From positions 620,001 to 684,000 of the forward strand of contig NZ_CP107853.1 in NCBI RefSeq assembly GCF_036013525.1: a stretch of 64,000 nt of DNA, read 5' to 3'. Both the position numbers and the translations under genes were made by a program. The stretch comes from Nonomuraea sp. NBC_00507. GTDB lineage: Bacteria > Actinomycetota > Actinomycetes > Streptosporangiales > Streptosporangiaceae. The notes under the pieces were generated by a model. That model worked only from the letters and a program-made list of their open reading frames with translations, searched no databases and was not told the origin of the DNA. The stretch's first letter is position 1; each line of letters begins with the position of its first letter. Shown here one piece after another: positions 1 through 8,953 of this stretch.

Positions 1-664
1 TCGTGGTGTCCGCGAGATAGCGAGCGGAGCCCAGGTCGTGGGTGATGTACAGCATGGCGATGTCCCGTTCGTCGCGCAGACGCCGCATCAGATTGAGCAC
101 GCCGACGCGTACGGAGACGTCCAGCATCGAGGTCGGTTCGTCGGCGAGGATCAACCGGGGCTCGACGGCGAGGGCGCGGGCGACGGCGACGCGCTGGCGC
201 TGGCCGCCGGAGAGCTCGTGCGGGTAGGACTGCAGCATGTCCTCGGTCAGGCCGACGGTCGTCATCAGCTCCCGCAGCGCCTCCGGTATGGCGGGGCGGC
301 CGTGCACGACGAGGGATCGAGTGAGGAAATGCTCGATGCGGTGAACGGGGTTGAGCGAGCCGAAGGGGTCCTGGAACACCATCTGTACCTTGCGGCGGTA
401 CGCCCGAGACGCCCGCCGCCGTTCGGTGCGCAGGACGTCCTCGCCGTCCAGCAGTACTTGTCCGGCGGAGGGCTGTTCAAGGCGGGCCAGGCAGCGGGCG
501 ATGGTGGACTTGCCACTGCCGGACTCGCCGACCAGGGCGGTGATCCGGCCGGCCGGCAGGTCGAAGGACACGTCGTTGACGGCACGGACTCGGCGCCGCG
601 AGAAGACGGTGCCGACTTGGAAGTCCTTGCTCAGGCCGCGTACGGACAGCAGGGGCTGGGTCAT
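1..664 (-). CDS. Oligopeptide-type ABC transporter ATP-binding protein (OppF/DppF family), 3' end outside window
   Basis: This is the second ATPase of the family 5 ABC importer encoded on this strand. About 221 residues are visible. They contain a Walker A motif GESGSGKST (about residues 46-54), the Q-loop in VFQDPFGSLNP, the ABC signature LSGGQRQR and Walker B/D-loop ILADEPTSMLD, then the switch histidine in YITHDLG. SLNP after the Q-loop is typical of OppF/DppF proteins. The ATG overlaps the stop of the upstream ATPase by four bases (ATGA), so the two are translationally coupled. The protein would energise uptake together with its neighbour. The C-terminal substrate-specificity tail lies beyond base 1, so completeness cannot be judged. 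Confidence 0.9.
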   Translation of the reverse strand, partial: MTQPLLSVRGLSKDFQVGTVFSRRRVRAVNDVSFDLPAGRITALVGESGSGKSTIARCLARLEQPSAGQVLLDGEDVLRTERRRASRAYRRKVQMVFQDPFGSLNPVHRIEHFLTRSLVVHGRPAIPEALRELMTTVGLTEDMLQSYPHELSGGQRQRVAVARALAVEPRLILADEPTSMLDVSVRVGVLNLMRRLRDERDIAMLYITHDLGSARYLADTT

Positions 665-1629
665 CGCGGGACTCCCTGAGTGCTCTGGGCCACCCACCGG
701 CCGGGGGCGACCTCGCGCAGGTCGGGGATGTTCATGGAGCAGTCCGAGCGGTCCTTGGGACAACGGACGTGGAAGCCGCAGCTGCCGGCGGTACGAGGGG
801 CGTCGAAGAGGCCGGTGAGCTCCCGGCGCGGGCCGGTCAGCGGCGGAAAGGCGTTCATCAGCGCCTCGGTGTACGGGTGGAGCGGCTGGGTGAACAGATC
901 CTTGGCGTCGGCGAGTTCGACGATTCGTCCGCCGTACATCACGCCCATGCGGTCGGACAGCTCGACCATCAGGGACATGTCGTGGGTGATGAAGAGGATG
1001 GAGAAGCCCAGCTCGTGCTGGAGGTCGCGGATCTGCGCCATGATCTCCTGCTGGACGACGACGTCGAGTGCGGTGGTCGGCTCGTCCATGATCAGCAGCC
1101 GGGGCCGGAGCGCGACGGCCATGGCGATGACCACGCGCTGGCGCATACCGCCGGAGAGCTGGTGCGGGTAGGCCCTGAGTCGGCCGGGGTCGATGCCCAC
1201 CAGGTGGAGCAGCTCGCCCGCTCTCTCCCGCGCCAGTCGCTTCTTCAGCTTCTCGTGAGTGGTGAAGATGTCGCCGATCTGCTCGCCGATGGTGAGGACG
1301 GGGTTGAGCGAGTTCATCGCCGATTGGAAGACCATGGCGATCTCCCGCCACCGGAATGCGCGCAGCTCCCGCTCGTCCAGGGCCAGGACGTCCCGGCCCT
1401 GGAAGTGGACACTGCCCGCGGTGATCTCCGCCGGGGGCTTCAGCAGCCGCATCACCGCGTTGGCGATGGTCGACTTGCCGCAGCCCGACTCCCCGGCCAG
1501 CCCGAAGACCTCTCCGGGGCCGATGGAGAAGGAGACGTCGTCGGCGCCCAGGACGGTGCGTGCGTCACTGCGGTATTCGACGCGGAGGCCGCGGACGTCG
1601 AGGACGGGTGCGTCGTGTACGGAATCCAT
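661..1629 (-). CDS. Oligopeptide-type ABC transporter ATP-binding protein (OppD/DppD family)
   Basis: A full-length 322-residue ATPase. Walker [10 protein letters not shown] is at residues 46-54, the signature LSGGMRQR at 158-165 and Walker B IMDEP at about 180-184, followed by FITHDMS with the switch histidine. The C-terminus has the Cys-rich segment CGFHVRCP...C, typical of OppD/DppD ATPases and probably a metal or Fe-S binding appendage. It lies 3 bp after the upstream permease gene and overlaps the next ATPase by 4 bp, in the order binding protein, permease, permease, ATPase, ATPase. The family mostly imports peptides, but some members import oligosaccharides. The upstream LacI regulator makes a sugar substrate plausible here; that is inference. 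Confidence 0.92.
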   Translation of the reverse strand: MDSVHDAPVLDVRGLRVEYRSDARTVLGADDVSFSIGPGEVFGLAGESGCGKSTIANAVMRLLKPPAEITAGSVHFQGRDVLALDERELRAFRWREIAMVFQSAMNSLNPVLTIGEQIGDIFTTHEKLKKRLARERAGELLHLVGIDPGRLRAYPHQLSGGMRQRVVIAMAVALRPRLLIMDEPTTALDVVVQQEIMAQIRDLQHELGFSILFITHDMSLMVELSDRMGVMYGGRIVELADAKDLFTQPLHPYTEALMNAFPPLTGPRRELTGLFDAPRTAGSCGFHVRCPKDRSDCSMNIPDLREVAPGRWVAQSTQGVPR

Positions 1630-1632
1630 GGC

Positions 1633-2568
1633 TCAGCCCTTCCTCTCGGCGGAGCGCCGCTTGGCGGACCGGGCCCGCAGCCTCGGGTTGGTGATCTCGT
1701 CGACCGCGTAGTTGACCAACGCCAGCGCGAAGGCGACGAGCGCGATGCACAGCCCGGAGGGGACGAAGGCCCACCACGCGCCGGTCATCAAGGCGCCGTC
1801 GGTGCCGGCCCAGTACAGGTTCGTGCCCCAGCTGACGACGCTGCTGTCCCCGAGACCCAAGAACTCCAGACCCGCCTGACCGCCGATGCCGAAGATCACG
1901 CAGCCGAGCAGCGTGGTCATCACCACGGACGCCATGTTGGGCAGGATCTCGCGGAACATGATGCGCAGCGGACGCTCTCCCGTGACGACGGCCGCGGCCA
2001 CGAAGTCCTTGCCGCGGATCGACTTGGCCTGAGCGCGCAGCACCCGGGCCGATCCCGCCCAGCCGGTGACGACGAGTACCAGGATCACGGTGGAGGTCCC
2101 GGGGGGCAGGAACGCGGCCAGGATGATGAGCAGCGGCAGGCCGGGGAGCAGCAGGAAGATGTTGGTGATCAGAGTGAGCACGTCGTCCGCGATTCGGCCG
2201 AAGTACGCGGAGGCCAGGCCGATGACGGTGGCGACTGCGCATGCGGCAAGCCCGACCGCGAACCCGACGAAGAGCGAACTGCGGGCACCCCACAACGTGA
2301 GGGCGAGGACGTCCTGTCCCTTCGCCGTCGTACCGAGCCAGTGAGCGGCCGAGGGGGGCTGACTTCCCGTCGCGTTGATGAGCGACGGGTCGCCGGGAGC
2401 GATGACGGGAGCGAGCAGGGCGAGGAGCGCGAACAGAGCCAGCAGGGCCAGTCCGATCAGCGCTTTCTTGACGCCGGCGAGTTGGCGCAGCAGTCCGCGT
2501 CGGCGGCCGGGCGGTGCCTGTGCCTTTGCCGCGGAGGTCTCCGCGATGTCGATGTCTACGGCGGTCAT
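1633..2568 (-). CDS. ABC transporter permease (OppC/DppC family)
   Basis: A 311-residue inner-membrane permease with a long cytoplasmic N-terminus (to about residue 30), a first TM segment near residues 35-55, and a block of five further hydrophobic segments. The EAA loop is recognisable as VVTGERPLRIMFREILPN, where the conserved G lies about 18 residues before P. The motif LGTTAKGQDVLALTLWGAR is the usual OppC LGTDxxGRDVxSR..GAR signature in variant form. It would pair with the OppB-type permease just upstream. Spacing to that gene is 14 bp and to the downstream ATPase 3 bp, so they share one transcript. Confidence 0.9.
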   Translation of the reverse strand: MTAVDIDIAETSAAKAQAPPGRRRGLLRQLAGVKKALIGLALLALFALLALLAPVIAPGDPSLINATGSQPPSAAHWLGTTAKGQDVLALTLWGARSSLFVGFAVGLAACAVATVIGLASAYFGRIADDVLTLITNIFLLLPGLPLLIILAAFLPPGTSTVILVLVVTGWAGSARVLRAQAKSIRGKDFVAAAVVTGERPLRIMFREILPNMASVVMTTLLGCVIFGIGGQAGLEFLGLGDSSVVSWGTNLYWAGTDGALMTGAWWAFVPSGLCIALVAFALALVNYAVDEITNPRLRARSAKRRSAERKG

Positions 2569-2582
2569 GTCGGCGGCTCCCC

Positions 2583-3560
2583 TCAGCGGACGCGGACGCG
2601 CGGGTCGAGGCGGACATAGACGAGGTCGACGAGGAAGTTCGCGAGCAGCACCGCCGCCGTGATGGTCAGGAAGATGCCCTGCATCAGGGGGTAGTCCAGG
2701 CCCTGGACGGCCATCAGGAGCTGGTAGCCGATGCCAGGGTAGGCGAACACGACCTCGGTGAGCAGGGCGCCGCCGACCACGAAGCCGAGCGCCATGCCGA
2801 AGTTGGTGACGGACGGGAGCATCGCGTTGCGGGCGGCGTAGCGGAACATGATCCGGGCCGGACTCAAGCCCTTGGCCTCGGCCATCGTGATGTAATCCTC
2901 CGCCGCCGTGGCGATCATGGTGTTGCGCATGCCGAGCATCCAGCCGCCGATGGAGACCAGCACGATGGTCAGCGCGGGCAGAACCAGGTGGGTGGCGACG
3001 TTCGAGACGAACTCGCCGGTGAAGCCGGGGGTCAGGCCGACGTCGTAGGCGTGCCGCAGCGGGAACCAGCCCAGGCTCACTCCGAACAGGTACAGCGCCC
3101 CCATGGCCAGCCAGAAGTATGGGAACGAGCCGACGAAGATCAGCAGGGGTGGGAAGGCAGAGTCGAGGACGCCGCCGCGCCGCCAGGCGGCGACGATGCC
3201 GAGCAGGTTGCCGACGACGGCGGCGATGACGAGCGCGATGCCGCCGAGCAGCAGGGTCCAGCCGATCTGCGAGCCGATCACCTCGGTGACCGGGGTCGGG
3301 AAGCGGGTGATGGAGATGCCGAGGTCGCCGGTGAAGACGCTCTTGACGTAGGTGACGTACTGCTCCCAGAGGGGGCGGTTGTCCAGGCCGAGGAGTTTCC
3401 GCAGCTGGGCTATCTGGTCGGGCTGCATCGTGCCCTGGGCCTGCGCGAACATCCGGGAGACCGGGTCGCCCGGCATGAAGCGCGGGAGTACGAAGTTCAG
3501 GGTGATGGAGGCCCAGAAGGCGAGCAGATAGAACCCCAGGTTGCGCAGGATCAGACGCAC
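2583..3560 (-). CDS. ABC transporter permease (OppB/DppB family)
   Basis: A 325-residue membrane protein with an N-terminal TM segment (about 10-30), the diagnostic FMPGDPVSRMFA stretch (about 29-40) seen in OppB/DppB proteins (normally PGDP...), and further TM segments from about residue 100 onward. The EAA-like loop is EAKGLSPARIMFRYAARNAMLP. It should form a heterodimeric channel with the downstream OppC-like permease. It starts 85 bp after the stop of the binding-protein gene, on the same strand. Confidence 0.9.
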   Translation of the reverse strand: MRLILRNLGFYLLAFWASITLNFVLPRFMPGDPVSRMFAQAQGTMQPDQIAQLRKLLGLDNRPLWEQYVTYVKSVFTGDLGISITRFPTPVTEVIGSQIGWTLLLGGIALVIAAVVGNLLGIVAAWRRGGVLDSAFPPLLIFVGSFPYFWLAMGALYLFGVSLGWFPLRHAYDVGLTPGFTGEFVSNVATHLVLPALTIVLVSIGGWMLGMRNTMIATAAEDYITMAEAKGLSPARIMFRYAARNAMLPSVTNFGMALGFVVGGALLTEVVFAYPGIGYQLLMAVQGLDYPLMQGIFLTITAAVLLANFLVDLVYVRLDPRVRVR

Positions 3561-3645
3561 GGGTCGTGCTCCCTGTCAGTGGCGGTGGGGGCGGGGCGCG
3601 GGGGCGGCCGTCCGGGGGGAGGACGGCCGCCGGTCCGCTCGGGCG

Positions 3646-5334
3646 TCAGCCCTTGACGGGCTGCAGTGAGGTGAGCACGAGGATCGTGCTGGAGTTGCGG
3701 TTGCCGAGGGTGGCGAACGGGTTCTCCTCGGTGGGCCAGCCGGTGAAGCGGGCGTCGGTGTACGAGCCCCATTCGGGGCCGGTGAACAGCGGGACCAGGG
3801 GCGCCTGCTCGTCGTACAGCTTCTGCAGGCCGTTCATCTGTTCGCGTTGCTTGGTCTCGTCCGTGGCGGCGGCGAAGGCGTCGATGAGCTCGTCGGCCTT
3901 CTTGTCGCCGAAGCGGTGGTAGTTCTCGGTGGCCTGCTTGTCGACGGGCTTGAGCATCTTGGTCGACATCACGCCGCGGTAGTACTCGTACGGGGTGGCG
4001 CCGTTGTTGCTCCAGACGATGCCGGTGTCGAACGTGCCCATGTCGTACGACGACTGGACGGCTGACCAGTCGGGCGTCTTCACGGTGGCGGTGATGCCGA
4101 CCTTCGCGAGATCCTGCTTGATGATGTTGGCGACCGAGATCCAGTCGGAGGAGGCGGAGCCGACGGAGATGTCCAGCGTGAACGGCTTGCCGTCCTTGAG
4201 CAGCCGCTTGCCGCCGCTGTCCCGGTAGCCGGCCGCGTCCAGGGCCTGCGCCGCCGCGCCGGTGTCGTGCTTCGTCCAGGTGCACGAGGCAGCCAGGGAC
4301 GTGTCGCGCCACTTGTCGTACGTCCGGGCCAGGCCCGTGCAGTCGGCGGGTTCGGCGTAGCCGTTCATCGCGACCTTGGTGACCTTGTCGCGGTCGACGG
4401 CCATGCTGAGCGCCTTGCGGACGGCCGGGTCGTCGAAGGGGGCCTTGGTCGTGTTCAGTTGCCAGTTGATCATGGCGCCGACGGGTGGGAACCAGTAGTG
4501 GTTGTGCTGCTTGTCCTTGGCGACGAAGGACTTCTCGATGTCCGGGATGTAGGACTGCGTCCAGTCCACCTCGCCGTTGACGAAGGCGATGTTGGCGCTG
4601 TCGTTGCCGGAGAAGGCGACCATCCTGATGCCGGCGATCTGCTGCTTGTCCGGCTGCCAGTAGTTCGGGTTCTTGCGCAGTTCGTACGACTGGCTCTGGA
4701 AGTTCTCGACCTTGGTGTACGGGCCGGTGCCGACCGGGTCCGGATTGGTGTGCTTCGCCGGGTCTTTCACCTGGGACCAGATGTGCTTCGGCAGGATGTA
4801 GTGGCCGCTGATCTCGAAGAAGGCGGGCGAGAAGGGCTTGTTGAAGGAGAACTTCACCGTTTGGGCGTCGACCGCGGTGACCTTGTCGAGGTAGTCGAAG
4901 CCGCCCAGCACGTCCTTCTGAAGCTGGAAGGTGTAGACGACGTCGTCGGCTGTGAGCGGCTGACCGTCCGACCACTTGACGCCCTCGCGCAGCGTGAACG
5001 TGAGCGAGCGGGCGTCCTCGGCCTGCTCCCACTTGGTGGCGAGCCACGGCGTGTCCTTGGCGTCCGCCATGCTGTGCACCACCAGCGGCTCGTAGACCGC
5101 CTGATGGGTCATGGGAGCGGCCTGCATGCCCGCGAGCGGGTTGAAGTTGCGCGTGAACGTCGCCAGGTCCTCGCGGGGGATCGTGAGCAGTTGGTCACCG
5201 GAGGCGCCACCGGCCGCGGCGGCGCCTCCGGTGCCGCCGGTGCAGCCCGATAGCACCAGAGCCGCCGCGGCGGAGACGGAGAGCGCCGTCAGGACGGGGC
5301 GCAGCCGCCGCCGTGAAGGCGTGGGGGGTGTCAT
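3646..5334 (-). CDS. ABC transporter substrate-binding lipoprotein, family 5
   Basis: The extracellular solute receptor of the importer, 562 residues from the chosen ATG at 5334. This start is preferred to the ATG at 5361 because AAGGAG lies about 10 bases upstream. The N-terminus has an arginine cluster, a hydrophobic core and the lipobox LSGC with lipidated Cys31, followed by a Gly/Ala-rich linker. The mature part carries the SBP_bac_5 signatures: a WSDGQPLTADDVVYTFQ stretch and FSPAFFEISGHYILPKH, with WQLNTTKAPFDDPAVRKALS in the middle, which is characteristic of dipeptide/oligopeptide-binding proteins. Length fits the family. The ligand is unknown; the LacI regulator encoded immediately upstream favours an oligosaccharide. 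Confidence 0.92.
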   Translation of the reverse strand: MTPPTPSRRRLRPVLTALSVSAAAALVLSGCTGGTGGAAAAGGASGDQLLTIPREDLATFTRNFNPLAGMQAAPMTHQAVYEPLVVHSMADAKDTPWLATKWEQAEDARSLTFTLREGVKWSDGQPLTADDVVYTFQLQKDVLGGFDYLDKVTAVDAQTVKFSFNKPFSPAFFEISGHYILPKHIWSQVKDPAKHTNPDPVGTGPYTKVENFQSQSYELRKNPNYWQPDKQQIAGIRMVAFSGNDSANIAFVNGEVDWTQSYIPDIEKSFVAKDKQHNHYWFPPVGAMINWQLNTTKAPFDDPAVRKALSMAVDRDKVTKVAMNGYAEPADCTGLARTYDKWRDTSLAASCTWTKHDTGAAAQALDAAGYRDSGGKRLLKDGKPFTLDISVGSASSDWISVANIIKQDLAKVGITATVKTPDWSAVQSSYDMGTFDTGIVWSNNGATPYEYYRGVMSTKMLKPVDKQATENYHRFGDKKADELIDAFAAATDETKQREQMNGLQKLYDEQAPLVPLFTGPEWGSYTDARFTGWPTEENPFATLGNRNSSTILVLTSLQPVKG

Positions 5335-5406
5335 AATGAAGACTCCTTTCCTCTTCAACACACAGGACGAAGACGGGATGGGATTCCTCGGCGGGCTGAT
5401 TCGCAG

Positions 5407-6429
5407 TCAGACCGACGAGCGTTCGAGCAGCGGGCAGTCGAGCGTCACCCGGTGGGTGTCGAGCGGCTGCCCCGCTGCGAGGGCGGCCAGCATGTCGACG
5501 CCCGCGGTGCCCATGGCTTCGAAGGGCAGGGCGAGCGTCGTCAGCTTCGGCCGCAGATAAGCGGCGATGAGTTCCTGGTTGTCGAACCCCACCACGGCCA
5601 CGTCGCGCGGGATGCGCAGTCCGCGTTCCTTGATCGCGTCGTACGCGCCCATCGCCATCCGGTCGTTGCCGCAGAACAGCGCGGTCGGCCGGTCGGCGCC
5701 CGTACGGTCGAGCAGTTCGCAGGCGGCGGTGTAGGCGCCGTCGGCGGTGGCGTAGCCCGGTATGACGAGGGAGGGGTCGGGGGTGATCCCGGCCTCGCGC
5801 AGGGCACGCTCATACCCCTCGCGCCTCCCGATGGCGGCCGGTATCACAGGATCGAGATTGATGAACCCGATGCGGGTGTGCCCGGCGTCGAGGAGCCGAC
5901 GGGTCGCACGGTAGCCGCCCGTCACCTCGTCGGGCACGACGCACGGTAGATCCGCTTCGTCGTCATAGCAGTTGACGAGCACCGTCGGCACCTCGAGGGC
6001 GGCCTTGGGGAGCGTGACGGCCCGATGCCAGGTCGTGGCATACAGAAGCCCCTCCACACGGTGCTCCAGCATCTGGTCGATCGCTGCGGCCTCCTGAGCG
6101 GGGTCGCTCTCACTCGCGGCGATCAACAGGAACTTCCGGTCACGCCAGGCGCGGTTCTGCGCGCCTTTGATGACGTCAGCGGCGAAGGGCGCGGTGACGA
6201 TCTCGGTGATCAGCCCGTACCAATCACTGCGCTTCGCGGCGAGCGCCCGCGCTCCGGCGTTGGGCCGGTAGCCGAGCTCGTCGATCGCCGCGAGGATCCG
6301 CTGACGGGTCTCGTCGGGGATCGTGGAGCCGGGCCGTCCGTTCAGCACGAAGGAGACAGTGGTCTGCGAAACGCCCGCGTGACGCGCCACGTCTTTCATG
6401 GTCACGCGACGCGGCTTGTTCGTGGCCAC
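5407..6429 (-). CDS. LacI-family transcriptional regulator of the family 5 ABC operon
   Basis: A 340-residue LacI/GalR regulator. The N-terminal helix-turn-helix reads MKDVARHAGVSQTTVSFVLN (from about residue 10) and the hinge is GYRPNAGARALAAKRS. A periplasmic-binding-protein-like effector domain follows, with the conserved ending VAVVGFDNQELIAAYLRPKLTTL. It is the first gene of the minus-strand operon, 72 bp upstream of the binding-protein start, so it probably controls its own transcript. A near-perfect palindrome in its leader (6483-6507) is a suitable operator and also sits upstream of the divergent ABC operon at 6685. The effector is unknown and is presumably a sugar. Confidence 0.93.
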   Translation of the reverse strand: MATNKPRRVTMKDVARHAGVSQTTVSFVLNGRPGSTIPDETRQRILAAIDELGYRPNAGARALAAKRSDWYGLITEIVTAPFAADVIKGAQNRAWRDRKFLLIAASESDPAQEAAAIDQMLEHRVEGLLYATTWHRAVTLPKAALEVPTVLVNCYDDEADLPCVVPDEVTGGYRATRRLLDAGHTRIGFINLDPVIPAAIGRREGYERALREAGITPDPSLVIPGYATADGAYTAACELLDRTGADRPTALFCGNDRMAMGAYDAIKERGLRIPRDVAVVGFDNQELIAAYLRPKLTTLALPFEAMGTAGVDMLAALAAGQPLDTHRVTLDCPLLERSSV

Positions 6430-6482
6430 TTCCAGTCTCCTTCGATCGGCGCAGAGCAGACCAGCCCCTGATCGCTTCTCGT

Positions 6483-6507
6483 TAATGCGCTTTAGTAAAG
6501 CGTATTA
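6483..6507. promoter_or_regulatory. Probable LacI-family operator between divergent ABC operons
   Basis: A 25-bp near-perfect palindrome with half-site TAATGCGCTTTA around a central G/C, followed by TAAAGCGTATTA; only one base pair in each arm mismatches. It lies 53 bp upstream of the minus-strand lacI-type gene and 178 bp upstream of the plus-strand operon starting at 6685. The odd-length CGCTTTAgTAAAGCG core is typical of LacI/GalR sites. Regulation of one or both operons is inferred from position. Confidence 0.7.
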
Positions 6508-6684
6508 CTTCTGCGTTGCACGGAAGTTACGCCAGTTTCGCGCGGTATGTCAACACCCAGCATGGGTTGCATCAGGCCACAGGCTTGTCCCTTCGGATGG
6601 GTTCGTGGCATGCTGGCGGCCAATCGTAGTTGACACGTGTAGACTCGATGATCAACCTGGTCAGCGGCCAGAAGGAGCAAAGCC

Positions 6685-7962
6685 GTGAAGAAGAGCCTGG
6701 CCCTCGTGAGTCTCCTGGCCGTGCTGGCGGCCGGCTGCGGATCTGGCGGCAGCGGCGGAGGTTCCGCCTCGAACACCCTGCGCTTCGTCGGCCCGGAGGA
6801 CCCCAAGACGTTCCAGCCGGTCATCGACGGCTTTCAGGCGAAGAACCCCGGCGTCAAAATCGCCTATACGCAAGTCCCCTTCGACCAGCTCAACAGCACA
6901 CTTCAGCAGCGGCTGGCCGCCAAGGACGACACGATCGACGTCTACACGGTCGACCAGCCGCGCGTGGCGGCGCTGGCCACCCGCGGCTTCCTGGTCGACC
7001 TGAGCGACTGGAAGGACCGGGTCGAGCAGGCGGCCCTGCCCGCCCAGTACGACGTCAACGTGCACAACGGCAAGCTCTGGTCCGTCCCCATCTGGACCTC
7101 CGGCCAGTTCCTCTTCTACAACAGGACGCTGCTGAAGCATGCCGGTGTGACTTCACCGCCCAGCGACCCGGCCAAGCGCTGGACGTGGGAGCAGACGGTC
7201 GAGGCGGGCAAGAAGGCCCAGGCGAAGGCCGGCGCGCAGTGGGCGCTCATCCCCGAGCAGATCGAGCAGTACTACCAGCTGCAGAGCCTGGCCGAGTCGC
7301 TCGGCGGCGGCTCGGGGATCACCGGGCCCAGCATGCTCACACCCGCGCTGACCACCGACGGCTGGATCAAGGCGATGACTTGGTACCGCGGCCTGTTCGC
7401 GGACAAGCTCGCGCCCCGCGGAGTCGGCTCCTTCCAGACCTCGCCGCTGTTCGCCGAGGGTAAGGTGGCGTTCTTCGCCGGCGGGCCGTGGGATGTGGGC
7501 ATCTTCTCCGCGGCCAAGGACCTCGACTGGGGCGTCGCTCCGTACCCCTACTTCGCGGACGGCAAGCAGGTCACCCCGACCGGCTCCTGGTCCTGGGGCA
7601 TCAACCCGGCCTCGGAGAACCAGGAACTCGCACGCAAGTTTCTCGAGTACGCCTCCCTCGACCCGGACGGCAACCTGCTGACGACGAAGGCCACCACGAT
7701 CATCCCGTCGAACCGGGCCGCCTTCCAGAAGTACGTGCCGGTCCTCGATGCGCTCGGCGGCGACAAGAGCAAGGGCGTCGGCGCCATCCTGACCTACGAC
7801 GCCGACCACACGGCCGTCGCCAGGCCCACGTCGGTCGGGTACATCCAGTTCGAGCACATCATGACCAAGACGTTCGCCGACATCCGCAACGGCGCCGACG
7901 CCAAGACCCGCCTCGACCAGGCCACCCAGGAGCTCAAGACCGCCTGGGCCCAGCTCCGATGA
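6685..7962 (+). CDS. ABC transporter sugar-binding lipoprotein, family 1
   Basis: A 425-residue extracellular binding protein starting at a GTG preceded by AGAAGGAG. The signal peptide ends in the lipobox LAAGC (Cys18). The mature protein follows the MalE-like pattern: FVGPEDPKTFQPVIDGFQAKNPGVKI at the first lobe, FLFYNRTLLKHAG, a Trp-containing hinge segment, EGKVAFFAGGPWDVGIF, and WSWGINPASENQELARKFLEY near the C-terminus. It is the first gene of a four-gene operon with two MalF/MalG-type permeases and a nucleoside hydrolase. No ATPase is encoded here, so a shared MsiK-type ATPase elsewhere is expected. The downstream hydrolase suggests a nucleoside or ribosylated ligand, which is inference only. 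Confidence 0.93.
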   Translation: MKKSLALVSLLAVLAAGCGSGGSGGGSASNTLRFVGPEDPKTFQPVIDGFQAKNPGVKIAYTQVPFDQLNSTLQQRLAAKDDTIDVYTVDQPRVAALATRGFLVDLSDWKDRVEQAALPAQYDVNVHNGKLWSVPIWTSGQFLFYNRTLLKHAGVTSPPSDPAKRWTWEQTVEAGKKAQAKAGAQWALIPEQIEQYYQLQSLAESLGGGSGITGPSMLTPALTTDGWIKAMTWYRGLFADKLAPRGVGSFQTSPLFAEGKVAFFAGGPWDVGIFSAAKDLDWGVAPYPYFADGKQVTPTGSWSWGINPASENQELARKFLEYASLDPDGNLLTTKATTIIPSNRAAFQKYVPVLDALGGDKSKGVGAILTYDADHTAVARPTSVGYIQFEHIMTKTFADIRNGADAKTRLDQATQELKTAWAQLR

Positions 7963-8948
7963 CGAGCCGCCAGCAGCACGCCGAGGACCGGACCGCTGCC
8001 TTGGCCGGGCATGACACGGCCGGGCCTCGGGTGCGGCGGCGGACCGCCGCGGGGCGGGTCCAGGAGGCGCATCGGCACCGCCGGACGCAGGTGGGCCGGC
8101 CGGTGCTGGTGTCGCTGGCCTTCCTGGCGCCGGCGCTGGCCGCGCTGCTGGTGCTGCGGCTGGTCCCGGCCGCCATGGCGTTCGCGAGCAGCCTGAGCCA
8201 CACCAGCCTGGTCACCGGCGAGACCTCGTTCGTCGGCCTCGGCAACTATGCCACGCTCTTCGCCGACCCCACGTTCCTGCAGAGCGTCCGGGTCACCCTA
8301 CTGTTCAGCCTGATCGTCAACCCGCTGCAGATCGCCGCCGCCCTGGCCCTCGCCGTGCTGTTCACCCGCCGCTTCGCGGGCGTGCGGTTCCTGCGGGTGC
8401 TGGTGATCCTGCCCATCGCGGTGCCCCCGGCGGTGTCCGCGGCGATCTGGAGCGTGGCCTACCGGCCCGACGGCCTGCTCAACTCGGTGCTGAGCGTGCT
8501 CGGCATCCCGCCGCAACCCTTCCTGACCTCGCCCGGCCAGGCCATGTGGTCGCTCATCGTGCTGCTGTCGTGGATCGGCGTCGGCTACTGGATGATGTTC
8601 CTCATCGCCGGGTTGCAGGACATCCCCACGTCCCTGTACGAGGCCGCCGCCATCGACGGGGCCTCGGCGTGGTCCCGGTTCTGGCACGTCACGCTGCCTC
8701 TGCTACGCCGGCCGCTGGCGTTCGTGCTGGTGGCGAACACGGTCTCGAACTTCCTCGTCTTCGCCCCCGTACAGATGCTGACCAACGGCGGCCCGCAGGG
8801 CTCGACCAACGTCACCATGTTCGACATCTTCACCCGCGCCTACACCGTGGGCGACCTGAGCCTGGCGCAGGCCGAGGTGATGCTGCTGGTGCTGCTCGTC
8901 CTGGCCGTGGTGATCGTGCAGTTCCGGCTCCTGCGCGGGAGGGACTGA
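7959..8948 (+). CDS. Carbohydrate ABC transporter permease (MalF-type)
   Basis: A 329-residue permease whose ATG overlaps the stop of the binding-protein gene (ATGA). A basic 45-residue cytoplasmic leader precedes the first TM segment (VSLAFLAPALAALLVLRLVPAA, about 51-72). The EAA loop is EAAAIDGASAWSRFWHVTLP, the canonical form in the family 1 importers, and the protein ends with a final TM segment and the usual QFRLLRGRD tail. It partners the MalG-type permease 5 bp downstream. Confidence 0.92.
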   Translation: MTSRQQHAEDRTAALAGHDTAGPRVRRRTAAGRVQEAHRHRRTQVGRPVLVSLAFLAPALAALLVLRLVPAAMAFASSLSHTSLVTGETSFVGLGNYATLFADPTFLQSVRVTLLFSLIVNPLQIAAALALAVLFTRRFAGVRFLRVLVILPIAVPPAVSAAIWSVAYRPDGLLNSVLSVLGIPPQPFLTSPGQAMWSLIVLLSWIGVGYWMMFLIAGLQDIPTSLYEAAAIDGASAWSRFWHVTLPLLRRPLAFVLVANTVSNFLVFAPVQMLTNGGPQGSTNVTMFDIFTRAYTVGDLSLAQAEVMLLVLLVLAVVIVQFRLLRGRD

Positions 8949-8953
8949 CCCCG

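Noticed and set aside
769..2619. A 616-codon plus-strand open frame
   Set aside because: It is antisense to two well-supported ABC transporter genes and has the Gly/Asp/Arg-rich composition of high-GC shadow frames.
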